Source: Acidobacteriota bacterium (GTDB taxonomy: Bacteria > Actinomycetota > Acidimicrobiia > Acidimicrobiales > RAAP-2). Taken from it: a stretch of DNA of 64,000 nucleotides. Within the stretch, counting starts at the first letter, position 1; every line of letters starts with the position of its first letter. Of this stretch, positions 1 through 9,279 are shown in pieces. Position numbers and translations under genes: made by a program. A model generated the notes under the pieces. That model was not told the DNA's origin and did not search any database. It worked only from the letters and a program-made list of their open reading frames with translations. The stretch spans positions 94,173 to 158,172 of the forward strand of contig JAGXBH010000001.1 in the NCBI GenBank assembly GCA_018971185.1, read 5' to 3'.

Positions 1-74
1 AAATGGCAGACGCGCAGGCTTCAGGTGCCTGTATTCGAAAGGATGTGCGGGTTCAAGTCCCGCCTCGCCCACCA
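1..74 (+). tRNA. tRNA-Leu (CAG), 5' end cut by window start
   Basis: The 3' part of a tRNA is visible. The anticodon stem CAGGC/GCCTG (15-19 and 27-31) encloses the 7-base loop TTCAGGT, giving anticodon CAG at 22-24. A long variable arm follows, as in type II tRNAs (Leu, Ser), then a T-arm GCGGG-TTCAAGT-CCCGC and the acceptor strand CTCGCCC. The discriminator A is at 71 and CCA at 72-74 is encoded. The acceptor 5' strand and the start of the D-arm lie outside the window. The long variable arm plus CAG anticodon makes leucine the only sensible reading. Confidence 0.93.
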
Positions 75-410
75 CGGTGATCCGACAGATCTTCTGGGAC
101 GGATGAACGCTCAGACTGCCCTCTTATCCTGTCGCTGATGGTTGACCGAGGGATCGAGGGTCAGGTATCGGGTCATCGCCGCGCCCCTCGACAAAGACGC
201 GAACGACTGAGTACCCATGAGGAGCACTCGCTCGCCACTGTGCTCCCCCGGCCTACCGCCTTTCCATCGGTCCACCTCCGACCGTTGGGATGACGAGGGA
301 GAGGCGGGTAGCCGTCACCTTGTCCCGTTCAACAATGAGGCTCGACTCACGACGCGCCACCACCCTGGCTCACCAGAGGAACTCCCGTAGGTCACCTGCG
401 CCAGGGCGAA
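75..410. other. Intergenic region, no gene seen
   Basis: No open reading frame with a credible start and family resemblance is visible between the tRNA and the VIT-family gene. I found no second copy of the tRNA 3' end that would mark an integrated element, and no strong terminator hairpin. Confidence 0.5.
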
Positions 411-1103
411 CTAGGTGGCGGTACCGAAGAGGGCGCCGATGGCGTAGGTGACGGCGAGGGCGAGGGCGCCACCGACCCCGACGCGCAGCGCGCCGCGCAC
501 GCGCGGGGCGCTGCCGAGCGCGGCCCCCACGACCCCCAGAACGCACAGCGCACTCAGAGTGACTCCCACGATGATCGCGGTGCGAATCCCTGAGGGTGAG
601 AGTGCGGCCGACAACAGCGGTGCGACGGCACCAACGGCGAAGCTCGCCGCCGACGCCGCGGCCGCCTGCAAGGGGCGCGCCGCGCCCGCCTCGGTGTGGC
701 CCAACTCATCGCGCAGGTGCGCCCCAAGAGGGTCCTTCGCGTGGAGGGCGGCCGCGACCTGCGAAGCGAGGTCGTGGGTAAGCCCCCGGTCCACATAGAT
801 GTTGGTCAACTCGTGCAGCTCCGCAGCGGGGTCCGCCGCGAGCTCTTGCTCCTCACGTCGCCGATCAGCCCTCTCGGTGTCGGCCTGGGCGGTCACGGAG
901 ACGTACTCACCGATCGCCATCGCCATCGCGCCGGCACTGAGAGCGGCCACACCGGCGGTGAGAATCGCGTTTCGACTCGCGCCCGCCGCGGCCACGCCGA
1001 CCAGCAGCGCGGCGGTCGACACCAGACCGTCATCGGCACCCAGCACCGCGGCCCTCAACCATCCCGAGCGTTCAGATCGATGCCGCTCGTCATGTGTGTC
1101 CAT
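411..1103 (-). CDS. VIT1/CCC1-family metal transporter
   Basis: A 230-residue membrane protein of the VIT1/CCC1 family, which exports Fe2+ or Mn2+ from the cytosol. The N-terminal half carries the family signature: an aspartate-rich start of helix 1 (GADDGLVSTAALLVGVA), then a second helix ending in MAMAIGEYVSVTAQ. A charged cytoplasmic stretch rich in Glu, Asp and His follows (about 85-150), the region that binds metal in this family. Three further hydrophobic segments end the protein, five helices in all as expected. I chose the ATG at 1103 (MDTHDERH) because the 22 residues before it do not resemble the family. It is a single gene, not obviously in an operon. Family sure; metal specificity inferred. 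Confidence 0.85.
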   Translation of the reverse strand: MDTHDERHRSERSGWLRAAVLGADDGLVSTAALLVGVAAAGASRNAILTAGVAALSAGAMAMAIGEYVSVTAQADTERADRRREEQELAADPAAELHELTNIYVDRGLTHDLASQVAAALHAKDPLGAHLRDELGHTEAGAARPLQAAAASAASFAVGAVAPLLSAALSPSGIRTAIIVGVTLSALCVLGVVGAALGSAPRVRGALRVGVGGALALAVTYAIGALFGTAT

Positions 1104-1170
1104 ACCAGCAAGGTACACGCCCACGCGAAGCACCAAAGTCCCAATGTCGGCCCCGCGCCGACGGGTCACG

Positions 1171-1203
1171 GCACCCTCGAGGACCTCACGTCCCCGAGGG
1201 TGC
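1171..1203. terminator. Strong hairpin, possible terminator of the Kelch gene
   Basis: GCACCCTCGAGGAC (1171-1184) pairs with GTCCCCGAGGGTGC (1190-1203), a 14-bp stem with one mismatch and a 5-base loop. It lies just downstream of the stop of the minus-strand Kelch/FnIII gene. There is no T-run, so its termination role is inferred. Confidence 0.45.
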
Positions 1204-1260
1204 TCTACGACGTACGTGCGGTGTCGTGATCGGCACCTCGTATCGACGCGTCGTTGGACT

Positions 1261-3480
1261 CTAGCGAGCGACCACCGTGACCTGGTTGGAGAACGAGCCG
1301 ATCCCCGCAGAGTTCACCGCCGTCACGACGACGTAGTAGGTCCGACCACTCACTCCCGTGAAGCGGTAGGCGAACTGGTTGAAGGGCACCGACACCAGGG
1401 AGCGGAACGCGGCGCCAGTGGGCGACGTGCCGACGTAGATGTTGTAGCCGCTCAGACGCACGCCACCGTTGGAGACCGGCGGATGCCAGTGGATGGTGAT
1501 GGTGCTACCGGCCACCGACTTCGCGAAGATGAACGGCGCGCCCGGGATCGACACGAGACCCTTGGTCGTCGTCGGTCCTGACGCCGAGACAATACTCACC
1601 TGGTTGGAGAACGGTCCGATGCCCGCAGAGTTCACCGCGCGCACGACGATGTAATAGACACGCCCCGGTATGGCGGCGAATCGGTAGGTGAACTGGTTGA
1701 AGGGCACGTGCACCACCGGTCGCGACGCGGCACCGCTGGGCGAGGTGCCAACGTAGATGTTGTAGCCGCTCAGACGCACGCCACCGTTGGAGACCGGCGG
1801 GCGCCAGTGGATGGTGATGGTGTTGGCGACCACGCTCTTGGAGTTGATGAACGGTGAACTCGGCAGCGTGACCTGGCGTCCCGTCACGGCGCCGCTCAGA
1901 GCGACCGGCGCCGAGGGCGCGCTCGTTCCAGCGGCGTTGGTCGCGGTCATCGTGAAGGAATAGTTGACGCCGCTCTGGAGTCCGCCGATCCGGCAACTCG
2001 ACATGCTACGAGGCACGTGACAGAACGAGGTCCCTGGCGAGGCGGTGACTCGGTAGCTCGCCACGGGTGTCCCCCCGGTGGACGTGGGAACGCTCCAGGA
2101 GACCGTCGCGACGTTGCCGCTCGGGACCGCCTTGAGGATCGTCGGGGGCGAGGGGACCGTCGCCGGCCGCACCACGTTGGACAGACCAGCGGGACCGTTA
2201 CCCACGCTGCTCATCGCCGTGACGGCGAAGCGATACTGGTCGCCGTTGGTGAGGCCGGTCACGGTGCACGTGGTCGGCACGGGAGTCGTGCTGGAGATGG
2301 TCACCATCGTCGTGCCCACCGTGGTGCACGTCTGGCCCCCGCGACTGGCCACCGTGAGGTCGGTGGCCGTGACGCTGTAGCCGTAGACGACCGTTCCACC
2401 GTCGCTCGCGGGAACGTTCCAGGTCACCACCGACTGCGTATTGGCGTTCGACGTCGCGTGAACACTCAGCGGCGCACTGGGTACCTCGACGAAGTTCCAA
2501 GTGTCGGCGAGACCACTCGTGCCCGAATAGCCGCCGAAGAGGAGCGCACTATTCGTGGACGTGTTGTAGGCCAGCGCCGCGAGGTAGCGCGCGGACGGCG
2601 ACGTCGAGGACGTCAAGGCACTCCAGGACGTGCCATTCCACTGCCACATCTCGGAGAAGCCGCTGGCACCGTCCGTGCCGCCGAAGAGCACGACGTTGTT
2701 GGTGTTGGCGTCGAAGAACATCGACGCGGCGAAGCGCGCCGCCGGGTTGGCGGAGGGCTGCAGCGTCCACTGGGTACCGTTCCACGTCCACGTGTCCGAG
2801 ATCGGGCCGGTGACGCCGGTGCCCCCGTACATCACGACACTGTGGTTCTGGGCGTCGTAGGCCATGGCCTGCTCGTAACGGGCCGGGGGGACAGAGGTGC
2901 TCAGCGTCGGCGAGGTCCACGAGGTCCCGTTCCAGAACCAGGTGTCCGACAGTGGTCCGGAGGTCCCCTTACCACCGAAGAGCACGACGTTGTTGGTAGC
3001 GGCGTCGTAGACCATCACCGCGCCCGAACGAGGTGCGGGGCCCGACACCAGTTGCTGGGTCCACGTGGTGCCGTCCCACGTCCACGTGCTCGCCACCGGA
3101 CCGGTGGCACTGAGTCCTCCGAAGAGCACCACGTTGTGCGTGGCCGGGTCGTACACCATCGCCGCGCCGCGTAGGGCCGGTGGGCTCGTGGCCGGCGACA
3201 GCTTCACCCATACGCTGCCGTTCCACGACCACGTCTCGTTGAGCTCGGTGCCGTTGAACCCACCAACGAGGAGGGTGGTGTTGGTCGCTGCGTCGTACAC
3301 CATCGCCGCGTCGTATCGCGCCGAGGGACCGCTGGACGCGGTCGACACCTGCAGCCAATGCAGGGGTGCGCTGGTCGAGGCCGACGCGGGTGACAGGAAC
3401 CCGACGAGTGACGTGGCGCCAAGCGCGAGGGCGGACAGGGCTACTGCCGCACGACGAAAACGGGAAAGAGTTCTCAACAT
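1261..3480 (-). CDS. Secreted Kelch-repeat / fibronectin type III protein
   Basis: A 739-residue exported protein of unknown role. The N-terminus is a signal peptide: Arg-rich start, hydrophobic core about 10-30, cleavage probably after ASA near residue 35. Six Kelch-like units follow (about 45-335), each with the pattern MVYDAxTxxxVLFGG...DTWxWNGTxW, enough for one beta-propeller. Then come four fibronectin type III domains (about 340-739). The last two are almost identical and arose by recent duplication. A GGAGG Shine-Dalgarno sits 4 bases before the ATG at 3480. There is no visible membrane anchor or sorting signal. The next gene upstream on the same strand is a paralogue. A role in surface adhesion or polymer binding is a guess from domain type. 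Confidence 0.85.
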   Translation of the reverse strand: MLRTLSRFRRAAVALSALALGATSLVGFLSPASASTSAPLHWLQVSTASSGPSARYDAAMVYDAATNTTLLVGGFNGTELNETWSWNGSVWVKLSPATSPPALRGAAMVYDPATHNVVLFGGLSATGPVASTWTWDGTTWTQQLVSGPAPRSGAVMVYDAATNNVVLFGGKGTSGPLSDTWFWNGTSWTSPTLSTSVPPARYEQAMAYDAQNHSVVMYGGTGVTGPISDTWTWNGTQWTLQPSANPAARFAASMFFDANTNNVVLFGGTDGASGFSEMWQWNGTSWSALTSSTSPSARYLAALAYNTSTNSALLFGGYSGTSGLADTWNFVEVPSAPLSVHATSNANTQSVVTWNVPASDGGTVVYGYSVTATDLTVASRGGQTCTTVGTTMVTISSTTPVPTTCTVTGLTNGDQYRFAVTAMSSVGNGPAGLSNVVRPATVPSPPTILKAVPSGNVATVSWSVPTSTGGTPVASYRVTASPGTSFCHVPRSMSSCRIGGLQSGVNYSFTMTATNAAGTSAPSAPVALSGAVTGRQVTLPSSPFINSKSVVANTITIHWRPPVSNGGVRLSGYNIYVGTSPSGAASRPVVHVPFNQFTYRFAAIPGRVYYIVVRAVNSAGIGPFSNQVSIVSASGPTTTKGLVSIPGAPFIFAKSVAGSTITIHWHPPVSNGGVRLSGYNIYVGTSPTGAAFRSLVSVPFNQFAYRFTGVSGRTYYVVVTAVNSAGIGSFSNQVTVVAR
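1433..1800 (-). repeat. Direct 50-bp perfect repeat marking duplicated FnIII domains
   Basis: The 50 bases at 1433-1482 recur exactly at 1751-1800, an offset of 318 bp (106 codons). Flanking sequence is also very similar. It encodes the shared VSNGGVRLSGYNIYVGTSP segment of the last two FnIII domains of the Kelch protein. Confidence 0.9.
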
Positions 3481-3894
3481 ATATCCTCCGAACGAGTGGC
3501 GAGGTCGACGACTCTCACCTCCACTCTAGGGACGCCTCTGAGCGCTCCAGCGAATTCACTGGATAGTCTAAGGACATCGACAGAGTGTGAAGGTTCGATG
3601 TCAAGTCGTCTCATCGTGCTACGGCGTGAGTGTTCACAATCGAGTCGGCGCCGTACAGTGTGTTGCCACGAACGACACGTCACACGGTGCTGATGAGAGT
3701 CGTCGAGTCGAATGACCACGGGCAAGACCCGAGTACTCGCGAACCGTCGACGCAACGTGACGCGTCCACGAGTTGACCGCGATCTCCGATGACTATGCGT
3801 CGAACCGCTCCTCGTCGACGACGACCTCTACGTCTCGCCCCTCAACGTCGCGTCGTCGAGAGGCCTCGAACTCTCCTCGAGAGGCCAGATCCTC
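3481..3894. other. Intergenic region between the two Kelch genes
   Basis: These 414 bases hold the GGAGG ribosome site of the downstream Kelch gene at 3484-3488. Otherwise I see no credible gene. Short reading frames on both strands lack family resemblance and ribosome sites. The stretch looks less GC-rich than the flanking genes, as expected of a promoter-bearing spacer, but I cannot place a promoter. Confidence 0.5.
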
Positions 3895-5751
3895 CTAGGG
3901 CGTGTAGACCATCACTTCTCGCGAGGCCGATCCGACGCCCACCGCGTTGATCGCCCGAACGACGATGTAGGTCCTGAAGCCCTTGCGTCCCCGGAATGCG
4001 AAAGTTCTCTGCCTGATCAGCCTGGCATTGAGTGGGCTCGTGGTCTCGCCACCCGACGCGGGTCCGACGTACACGTCGTAGCCGATCACGCGACTGCCCC
4101 CGTTGGAGCGAGGCCAGCGCCAGTGCAGGACGACTCGGCCCCTCAGCGCACGCGCCGAGGTGATGATCGGAGGACCGGGCGTGGCGCGCACGACGACGCT
4201 CATCGAGGGACTCGACGCGGGCCCGTTGCCCGAGGCATTGGTCGCGTAGACGACGAAGGTGTAGCGCGTGCCATCGCGTAGTCCCGAGATCACGCAACCC
4301 TTCGCCGTCGCGGGCACGTGACACGACGCGCCGCCGGGACGAGCGATGGCGCGATAGCTCACGAGAGGCACACCCGAGGTCGACGCCGGCGCACTCCACG
4401 AGAGCGTCACCGCTTCGTTCGCGGGCGCCACGGACATGATCGTCGGAGCGCTCGGAACACTCGAGGGGACCACCACGTTCGACGTGGCTGACGCCCCCGC
4501 TCCCACCGCCGTGGTCGCGACGACGCTGAACGTGTAGCGATCACCGTTGACGAGTCCCGTCACCGTGCAGGTGGTCGCACCGGACGTGGCGCACGACGTT
4601 CCCGCACTCGTCGGTGACGCCAGATCCTTGGCGAGAACGAGGTACCCGGTGATCGCACTACCACCATCGGACGTCGGTACCGTCCACGTCACCACCGACT
4701 GGGCATTTGCGCTCGAGGTCGCGCGCACGTCGCGAGGGGCCGTCGCGGGCGTGACGAACTCCCACGTGTCGGAGAAGGAGCTGGCACCATCGGTGCCGCC
4801 GAAGAGCACGACGTCGCGATGCTTCGCGTCGTACGTCATCGATGACTGCCACCGAGGCACTGGCGAGTTCGCCGGGGTCAGCGAACTCCAGTAGACGCCG
4901 TTCCACAGCCACGTCTGGGCGTCGGCGCTCGTGCCATCGGTACCCGCGAAGAGAACGAGTTCGCCGATCGTGCCGTCGTAGGCCAATGATCCCCCGTAGC
5001 GCCCCGGCGGGCTCGCCACCGTCGCCGAGGTCCACGCCGCGCCGTCCCAGGTCCAGGTGTCACCCAGGACCCCGTTCGTCCCGCGACCACCGAAGAGGAC
5101 CACATCACGATGCTTCGCGTCGTACGCCATCGACCCGCCCGCGCGCGCCGGCGGGCTCGCCGGACCCGTCGCCGACGACGTCCAGGTCGTACCGTCCCAA
5201 GTCCAAGTGTCCGCGAGCGGTCCGCTGGCACCCTGCCCACCGAAGAGGACCACCGTGTGGGTCGCGGCGTCGTAGGCCATCGAGCCCTCCGACCGCGGCG
5301 CCGGGCCCGACGCGCTCGCCGGCGTCCACGCCGCGCCGTTCCAGGTCCAGGTGTCGCCCAAGACCCCGTTGAGCCCGACCCCGCCGAAGAGGACCACCGT
5401 GTGGGTGGCGGCGTCGTAGGCCATCGACGCGTTCTCGCGTCCCGGGGGGCGTGAGGGCGACGTCACCTGTGTCCAGGCGGCACCGTCCCAGACCCAGGTG
5501 TCGTCGAGGAACGCTCCATTGAACCCGCCGAAGAGGACGGTAGTGCCGGTGGCCGCGTCGTAGACCATGGACGCTCCGCTACGCGGCGGCGGCGATCCCG
5601 TCGACGGCCCTATCTGGAGCCACTCGCCACTCACGGACCCCGGCGCGGACGCCCCGCGGGCGACCCCGTTGGCGAAGAGTGTCGCGCCCAGCGCCAACCC
5701 GGCGATGACCGGCACGAGGATCCGGCGTCCTAGCGAGAGTTGTCGTGACAT
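3895..5751 (-). CDS. Secreted Kelch-repeat / fibronectin type III protein (paralogue)
   Basis: A 618-residue paralogue of the neighbouring Kelch protein. From the ATG at 5751 it has a clean signal peptide (MSRQLSLGRRILVPVIAGLA, cleavage near ASA at about residue 35). I prefer this to the start 18 codons upstream, which would bury the signal. Six Kelch units follow with VLFGG...DTWTWDGAAW. Unit 5 is divergent (VLFAGTDG, AQTWLWNG). Three FnIII domains then end the protein at the stop at 3895, one fewer than the neighbour, which gained its fourth by duplication. Both genes point the same way about 400 bp apart, so tandem gene duplication is the likely origin. Exported; function unknown. Confidence 0.85.
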   Translation of the reverse strand: MSRQLSLGRRILVPVIAGLALGATLFANGVARGASAPGSVSGEWLQIGPSTGSPPPRSGASMVYDAATGTTVLFGGFNGAFLDDTWVWDGAAWTQVTSPSRPPGRENASMAYDAATHTVVLFGGVGLNGVLGDTWTWNGAAWTPASASGPAPRSEGSMAYDAATHTVVLFGGQGASGPLADTWTWDGTTWTSSATGPASPPARAGGSMAYDAKHRDVVLFGGRGTNGVLGDTWTWDGAAWTSATVASPPGRYGGSLAYDGTIGELVLFAGTDGTSADAQTWLWNGVYWSSLTPANSPVPRWQSSMTYDAKHRDVVLFGGTDGASSFSDTWEFVTPATAPRDVRATSSANAQSVVTWTVPTSDGGSAITGYLVLAKDLASPTSAGTSCATSGATTCTVTGLVNGDRYTFSVVATTAVGAGASATSNVVVPSSVPSAPTIMSVAPANEAVTLSWSAPASTSGVPLVSYRAIARPGGASCHVPATAKGCVISGLRDGTRYTFVVYATNASGNGPASSPSMSVVVRATPGPPIITSARALRGRVVLHWRWPRSNGGSRVIGYDVYVGPASGGETTSPLNARLIRQRTFAFRGRKGFRTYIVVRAINAVGVGSASREVMVYTP

Positions 5752-5949
5752 TCGAGGATCCTGACGAGCATCGTTATCGGGGCCTACGACTGCGACTATA
5801 GACAACGCCCCCGGTGCGTCTGCACGCGCACCAGAGCACCTGAGAAGCGAGGGTGCGACTTCGTGATCGGCCCGGTGATCGAGTGGCGAGAGCTGCGCGA
5901 ACCGTGGTCGGACGTTGAGCCAGCGTCCTCGGTGTCGAGAGAATCCAAT

Positions 5950-6585
5950 TCAGTGACTGAAGATCGTCACGTTGTTGACGTAGGGCAGGATCGCCACCGC
6001 ACCCACCACACCCACCGCGACGCTCATCAAGGTGAGTGCAGCGCGCCGGCGCGCCCCGCGCACTTGACGGCGAGACCTTCGCAGGAAGTCCCTCGGGGCG
6101 AATGTCGCGGTCTCCCTGAGGTGAGCCAGCACGTGGACCGTCGTCACCAGGAACCACAGGAAGAACGAGGCGTGATGGATCTGTGAGAGCTGCGGGTGCA
6201 TCGACCGGGGCGCCACGATCACCAGACCGACGCCGGAGGCGAGCATCACCAGCGTCAGCACGATGATGACCGGCCCCAGCAGGCGTAGCAGCGGAAGCGG
6301 CGGTCCTTTGCGGCGATAGGAGTAGCTACCCGCGTAGTAGCGCACGAAGCGCCACGAGGTGCTGGCGACCTTCAACAGGATGGGCGGGATCACCACCACC
6401 CCTAAGAACACGTGCAGACGGGTCTGCGCGTTCGCCACCGGCACGGTGAGACCTACCAGGAAGAGCAGTACGAGGAGGAGGGCGGCGACCATGGCGGTGA
6501 GTCGCTCGTTGCCCTCGACGCCCCCGCTGCGCGGGTTGCGCGATTTACGCGTGAGCGGCACCCTCCGCTCGGTTCTCTCCGTCAT
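5950..6585 (-). CDS. Small cytochrome b561-like integral membrane protein
   Basis: A 211-residue membrane protein with four hydrophobic segments (about 35-55, 60-80, 105-125 and 140-160) plus a C-terminal one near 185-205. Histidines sit inside or at the edge of helices (RLHVFLGV in helix 2, HHASFFLWF and TTVHVLAHL in helices 3-4), the arrangement of b-type heme ligands in cytochrome b561-like or DUF4405 proteins. The ATG at 6585 follows a GAGGAG ribosome site at 4 bases spacing, so I prefer it to a TTG four codons earlier. No redox partner lies beside it. Heme binding is inferred from the spacing of the histidines. Confidence 0.55.
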   Translation of the reverse strand: MTERTERRVPLTRKSRNPRSGGVEGNERLTAMVAALLLVLLFLVGLTVPVANAQTRLHVFLGVVVIPPILLKVASTSWRFVRYYAGSYSYRRKGPPLPLLRLLGPVIIVLTLVMLASGVGLVIVAPRSMHPQLSQIHHASFFLWFLVTTVHVLAHLRETATFAPRDFLRRSRRQVRGARRRAALTLMSVAVGVVGAVAILPYVNNVTIFSH

Positions 6586-6868
6586 CTCACTCCTCAATCC
6601 CGGTTCGCGCTTGCGGCCCGAGCACGTGTCACGAGGGGTCCATGGATCACGGTCAGTGAACCGATGACGACCTTCATCACTCCAGCGACGCGACCCGCGG
6701 CGACCCCTTCGCCGCCCCGACGTCGGAGGTCGTCATCAGCGTCACGTTTCTCAGTGCTCCTTCGCCTCGTCTCCTCGACACCGCGAAGCACACCCCCAAA
6801 GGTATGCCGGTCGGTCCAGAAGTGGGTAAGGAGAGACTAAGGGGGAGGTAAATCCGCGCGGCACGGTG

Positions 6869-7867
6869 CTACGACGCCGAGGCCACGGCCCTCAACATCG
6901 ATATCCGGCCGATTCCCACGCGAGCGTCGACCACCAGATGCGGATCGTGACGAGACTGCGCGGCGTTCACCCCCACGGGCAGCGAGGTGTAGTGCTCGGT
7001 GGCGACACCACGGACGAACATGGGCGTGTCCGTCTGGTACGTCACGATGCCGATTCCCACGTTGGTCGTGAGACTCACGACGGCGTTGGCGGGCACCACG
7101 ATCTGCAACACCCCGACCCCCACGCTCGCGCTCACGGTCGATCCCGTGACGGGGAAGTCCACCGCGCTCAGATCCACGGTGCCCGCACCGAATTCGACGT
7201 GGTAGCCGCGCGCGACCTGAGCCAGCGACGTCGGTTGCCAGACGAAGTCACCATTGCCACCGGCCAACGTCACACCGGTGGACTCGAGGAAGCCCATCAC
7301 CGAGCCGACGACGACGATCAGCAGACTGACGACCGCCAGTAGGACCACGCCAGCGACGCGTCGTATCGTCAGTCGTCGAGCCGGCGTCTTGACGGCGATG
7401 ATCGCCAGGGCGAGGAGGAACACCACCCAGGCCGCCGCCAGCCCCGGTGCCAGGACCCCCACGTGTCGCGCCACGGCGATCATCAGTCCGACCACCACGA
7501 CCAACGACGCCAGGAGGGCGAAGGTCAGACGATGCGAGGTCGAGACTGGCGTCACCCGACGCCGCGGCGTGGCGTCAGCGTCGGCCAGTGGCACCACCAC
7601 CCACATCACGAGATAGATCGCCACGCCCAATCCCCAGAAGAGGGTGAGCACCGCGAAGACGATGCGAACGAGGTTCTCATTGACGTCGAAGCGCTCGGCG
7701 ATCCCGCCGGCGACGCCGGCGATTACGCGTTGCTCGCGACTACGCCGTAGCCGAGCCGACGCCGAATCCGGCGTTGGCGTCGATGCCGCCGCGGCGGTGT
7801 CGGGCTGCTCGCCGATCGCCGGACTCGCCTCGTTCGGTACCTCGTTCGCTGATGTGCTGTCGCTCAT
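6869..7867 (-). CDS. PspC-domain membrane protein with LiaF-like C-terminus
   Basis: A 332-residue membrane protein. After a low-complexity N-terminus, residues about 38-95 form a PspC domain (LRRSREQRVIAGVAGGIAER ... LVMWVVVPLAD). Three more hydrophobic segments follow (about 115-200). The C-terminal 110 residues are a beta-rich repeat (GAGTVDLSAVDF, SVGVGVLQIVVP, NVGIGIVTY) like the extracytoplasmic or toast-rack-type domain of LiaF and cell-wall-stress proteins. It is divergent from a histidine kinase that also begins with a PspC domain, with two palindromes in the shared promoter region. Related PspC/LiaF proteins inhibit or sense for their kinase. That it modulates the neighbouring kinase is my inference. 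Confidence 0.8.
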   Translation of the reverse strand: MSDSTSANEVPNEASPAIGEQPDTAAAASTPTPDSASARLRRSREQRVIAGVAGGIAERFDVNENLVRIVFAVLTLFWGLGVAIYLVMWVVVPLADADATPRRRVTPVSTSHRLTFALLASLVVVVGLMIAVARHVGVLAPGLAAAWVVFLLALAIIAVKTPARRLTIRRVAGVVLLAVVSLLIVVVGSVMGFLESTGVTLAGGNGDFVWQPTSLAQVARGYHVEFGAGTVDLSAVDFPVTGSTVSASVGVGVLQIVVPANAVVSLTTNVGIGIVTYQTDTPMFVRGVATEHYTSLPVGVNAAQSRHDPHLVVDARVGIGRISMLRAVASAS

Positions 7868-7905
7868 GAGCAGAGACTACGGCGCCAGACCAGGTAGAAC
7901 CATCG

Positions 7906-7933
7906 GGGATATCCCTCAAGGGTCCTAAGGACC
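7906..7933. promoter_or_regulatory. Two palindromes between divergent PspC genes, likely operator
   Basis: GGGATATCCC (7906-7915) is a perfect palindrome. Six bases later GGTCC-TAA-GGACC (7921-7933) is a second perfect dyad. They lie 39-66 bp upstream of the PspC membrane gene and about 75-100 bp upstream of the kinase. Paired dyads in a divergent promoter next to a LuxR-type response regulator suggest its binding sites. Confidence 0.5.
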
Positions 7934-8007
7934 TCAGGGTTTTCCCCCAGTGACTTCCTCGCGACGTCGTGGAAGACTATGTACGGTTTCAGAAAGGGAG
8001 GCATCTG

Positions 8008-9279
8008 GTGACCTCATCCCCCAACTCACCCCTCCCCATCCTCGGTGTCCCCCAGCGCCCCTTGCGGCGTTCCACCAGTTCGCCCCTCATCGGTGGTGTC
8101 TGCGCCGGCCTCGCCACACGACTGGGGGTGCGCGAACTCACCGTCCGCGTCGTGGCGAGTCTCACGGCGCTGTTCTTCGGGGTCGGACTCCTCATCTACA
8201 TGCTGGCCTGGCTCCTCGTCCCGCGATGGGGTGAGGACCGGTCGGTCGCCCAACGCCTGGTCGGCGCGCGACGTGAGACGCATCTCATCTTGTTCGCACT
8301 CCTCCCGGTGCTTCTCGTGCTTCTCGCGCTGGGCAGATTCGCTCGACGCGGCGGGGGTGTCGCGGTCTGGCCCGTGCTTCTCGCCGGTGTCGCCCTGGTG
8401 GCGATCTGGTTCGGCTCGTCACGCGAGGAGAAGGGCCACCTCCACGAGGTCGTGAACGCCGCTCCCATTCTCGGGTCGTCCTCATCACATGGATGGCGCG
8501 CCCTGGCGTGGCGCTTCGTCCCTGCCGTAGTCTTGCTCGTCATCGGCCTCGAGACGTTGCGGCGGATCGGCGGCATCTGGGGTGGGGCGGTTCCCGCCGT
8601 CCTGGGGGCGGGGGCCCTCGCCGCCGGTGGCGCCATCCTGCTGGCGCCGTGGTGGCTCGACAGCGTCCGCGATCTCTCGCGCGAGCGCCGCGAACGCGTC
8701 CGCGTCGAGGAGCGAGCCAAACTCGCGGCCCACGTCCACGACTCGGTCCTGCAGACCCTGACATTGATAGAGAAGGCCGCGCACAATCCGGCCGAGGTCA
8801 CACGGCTGGCTCGCGCTCAGGAGCGTGAACTCCGCCAGTGGCTCTTCTCACCCGAAGGCACCACGCGCCACGACGAGGCCGGCGAGTCGTTCGCCGAGCA
8901 ATTACGCCGTATCGAGAGCGATGTCGAGAGTGACTACGGAGTGATCGTCGAACTCGTCATCGTGGGCGACTGCCCCGCCGATTCGCACGTCACCGCCCTC
9001 ACCGGCGCCACTCGCGAGGCAGCGATCAACGCCGCCAAGTGGGCGGGGGTCGCACGAGTGTCCATCTACGGGGAGGTCGAACCCACCGCCATCTCGGTCT
9101 ACGTCCGCGACACCGGCGTCGGATTCGACCCCGAGCGGGTGGCCGATGATCGCCACGGCATCGCCCAATCGATCGTCGCGCGCATGAACGCCCACGGCGG
9201 CGACGCGACGATCCACTCGGTCGTCGGCGAGGGCACTGAGGTCCACCTGGCGCTGAGTCGCGCCGCGGCTGCGTCGTGA
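8008..9279 (+). CDS. Sensor histidine kinase with N-terminal PspC domain
   Basis: A 423-residue NarL/DesK-class (HisKA_3) sensor kinase fused to a PspC domain. The start is GTG 8008, preceded by AGAAAGGGAGG at 6 bases; a GTG 13 codons upstream has no ribosome site. Residues about 10-75 are PspC (RSTSSPLIGGVCAGLATRLG ... YMLAWLLVPRWG). Four to five more membrane segments run to about 215. The dimerisation box AKLAAHVHDSVLQTL gives the phosphoacceptor His244. The ATPase domain has an N-box (EAAINAAKW) and a G1 box (DTGVGFD). The response regulator overlaps its stop by 4 bases, so the two are translationally coupled. Likely signal: envelope stress, as for other PspC systems. Confidence 0.88.
   Translation: MTSSPNSPLPILGVPQRPLRRSTSSPLIGGVCAGLATRLGVRELTVRVVASLTALFFGVGLLIYMLAWLLVPRWGEDRSVAQRLVGARRETHLILFALLPVLLVLLALGRFARRGGGVAVWPVLLAGVALVAIWFGSSREEKGHLHEVVNAAPILGSSSSHGWRALAWRFVPAVVLLVIGLETLRRIGGIWGGAVPAVLGAGALAAGGAILLAPWWLDSVRDLSRERRERVRVEERAKLAAHVHDSVLQTLTLIEKAAHNPAEVTRLARAQERELRQWLFSPEGTTRHDEAGESFAEQLRRIESDVESDYGVIVELVIVGDCPADSHVTALTGATREAAINAAKWAGVARVSIYGEVEPTAISVYVRDTGVGFDPERVADDRHGIAQSIVARMNAHGGDATIHSVVGEGTEVHLALSRAAAAS

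Noticed and set aside
1..410. Possible integration site at the tRNA-Leu
   Set aside because: No duplicate of the tRNA 3' end, integrase or transposase was found in the window.
2017..3174. 385-codon plus-strand frame antisense to the first Kelch gene
   Set aside because: Repetitive Arg/Gly/His composition mirrors the Kelch repeats on the other strand.
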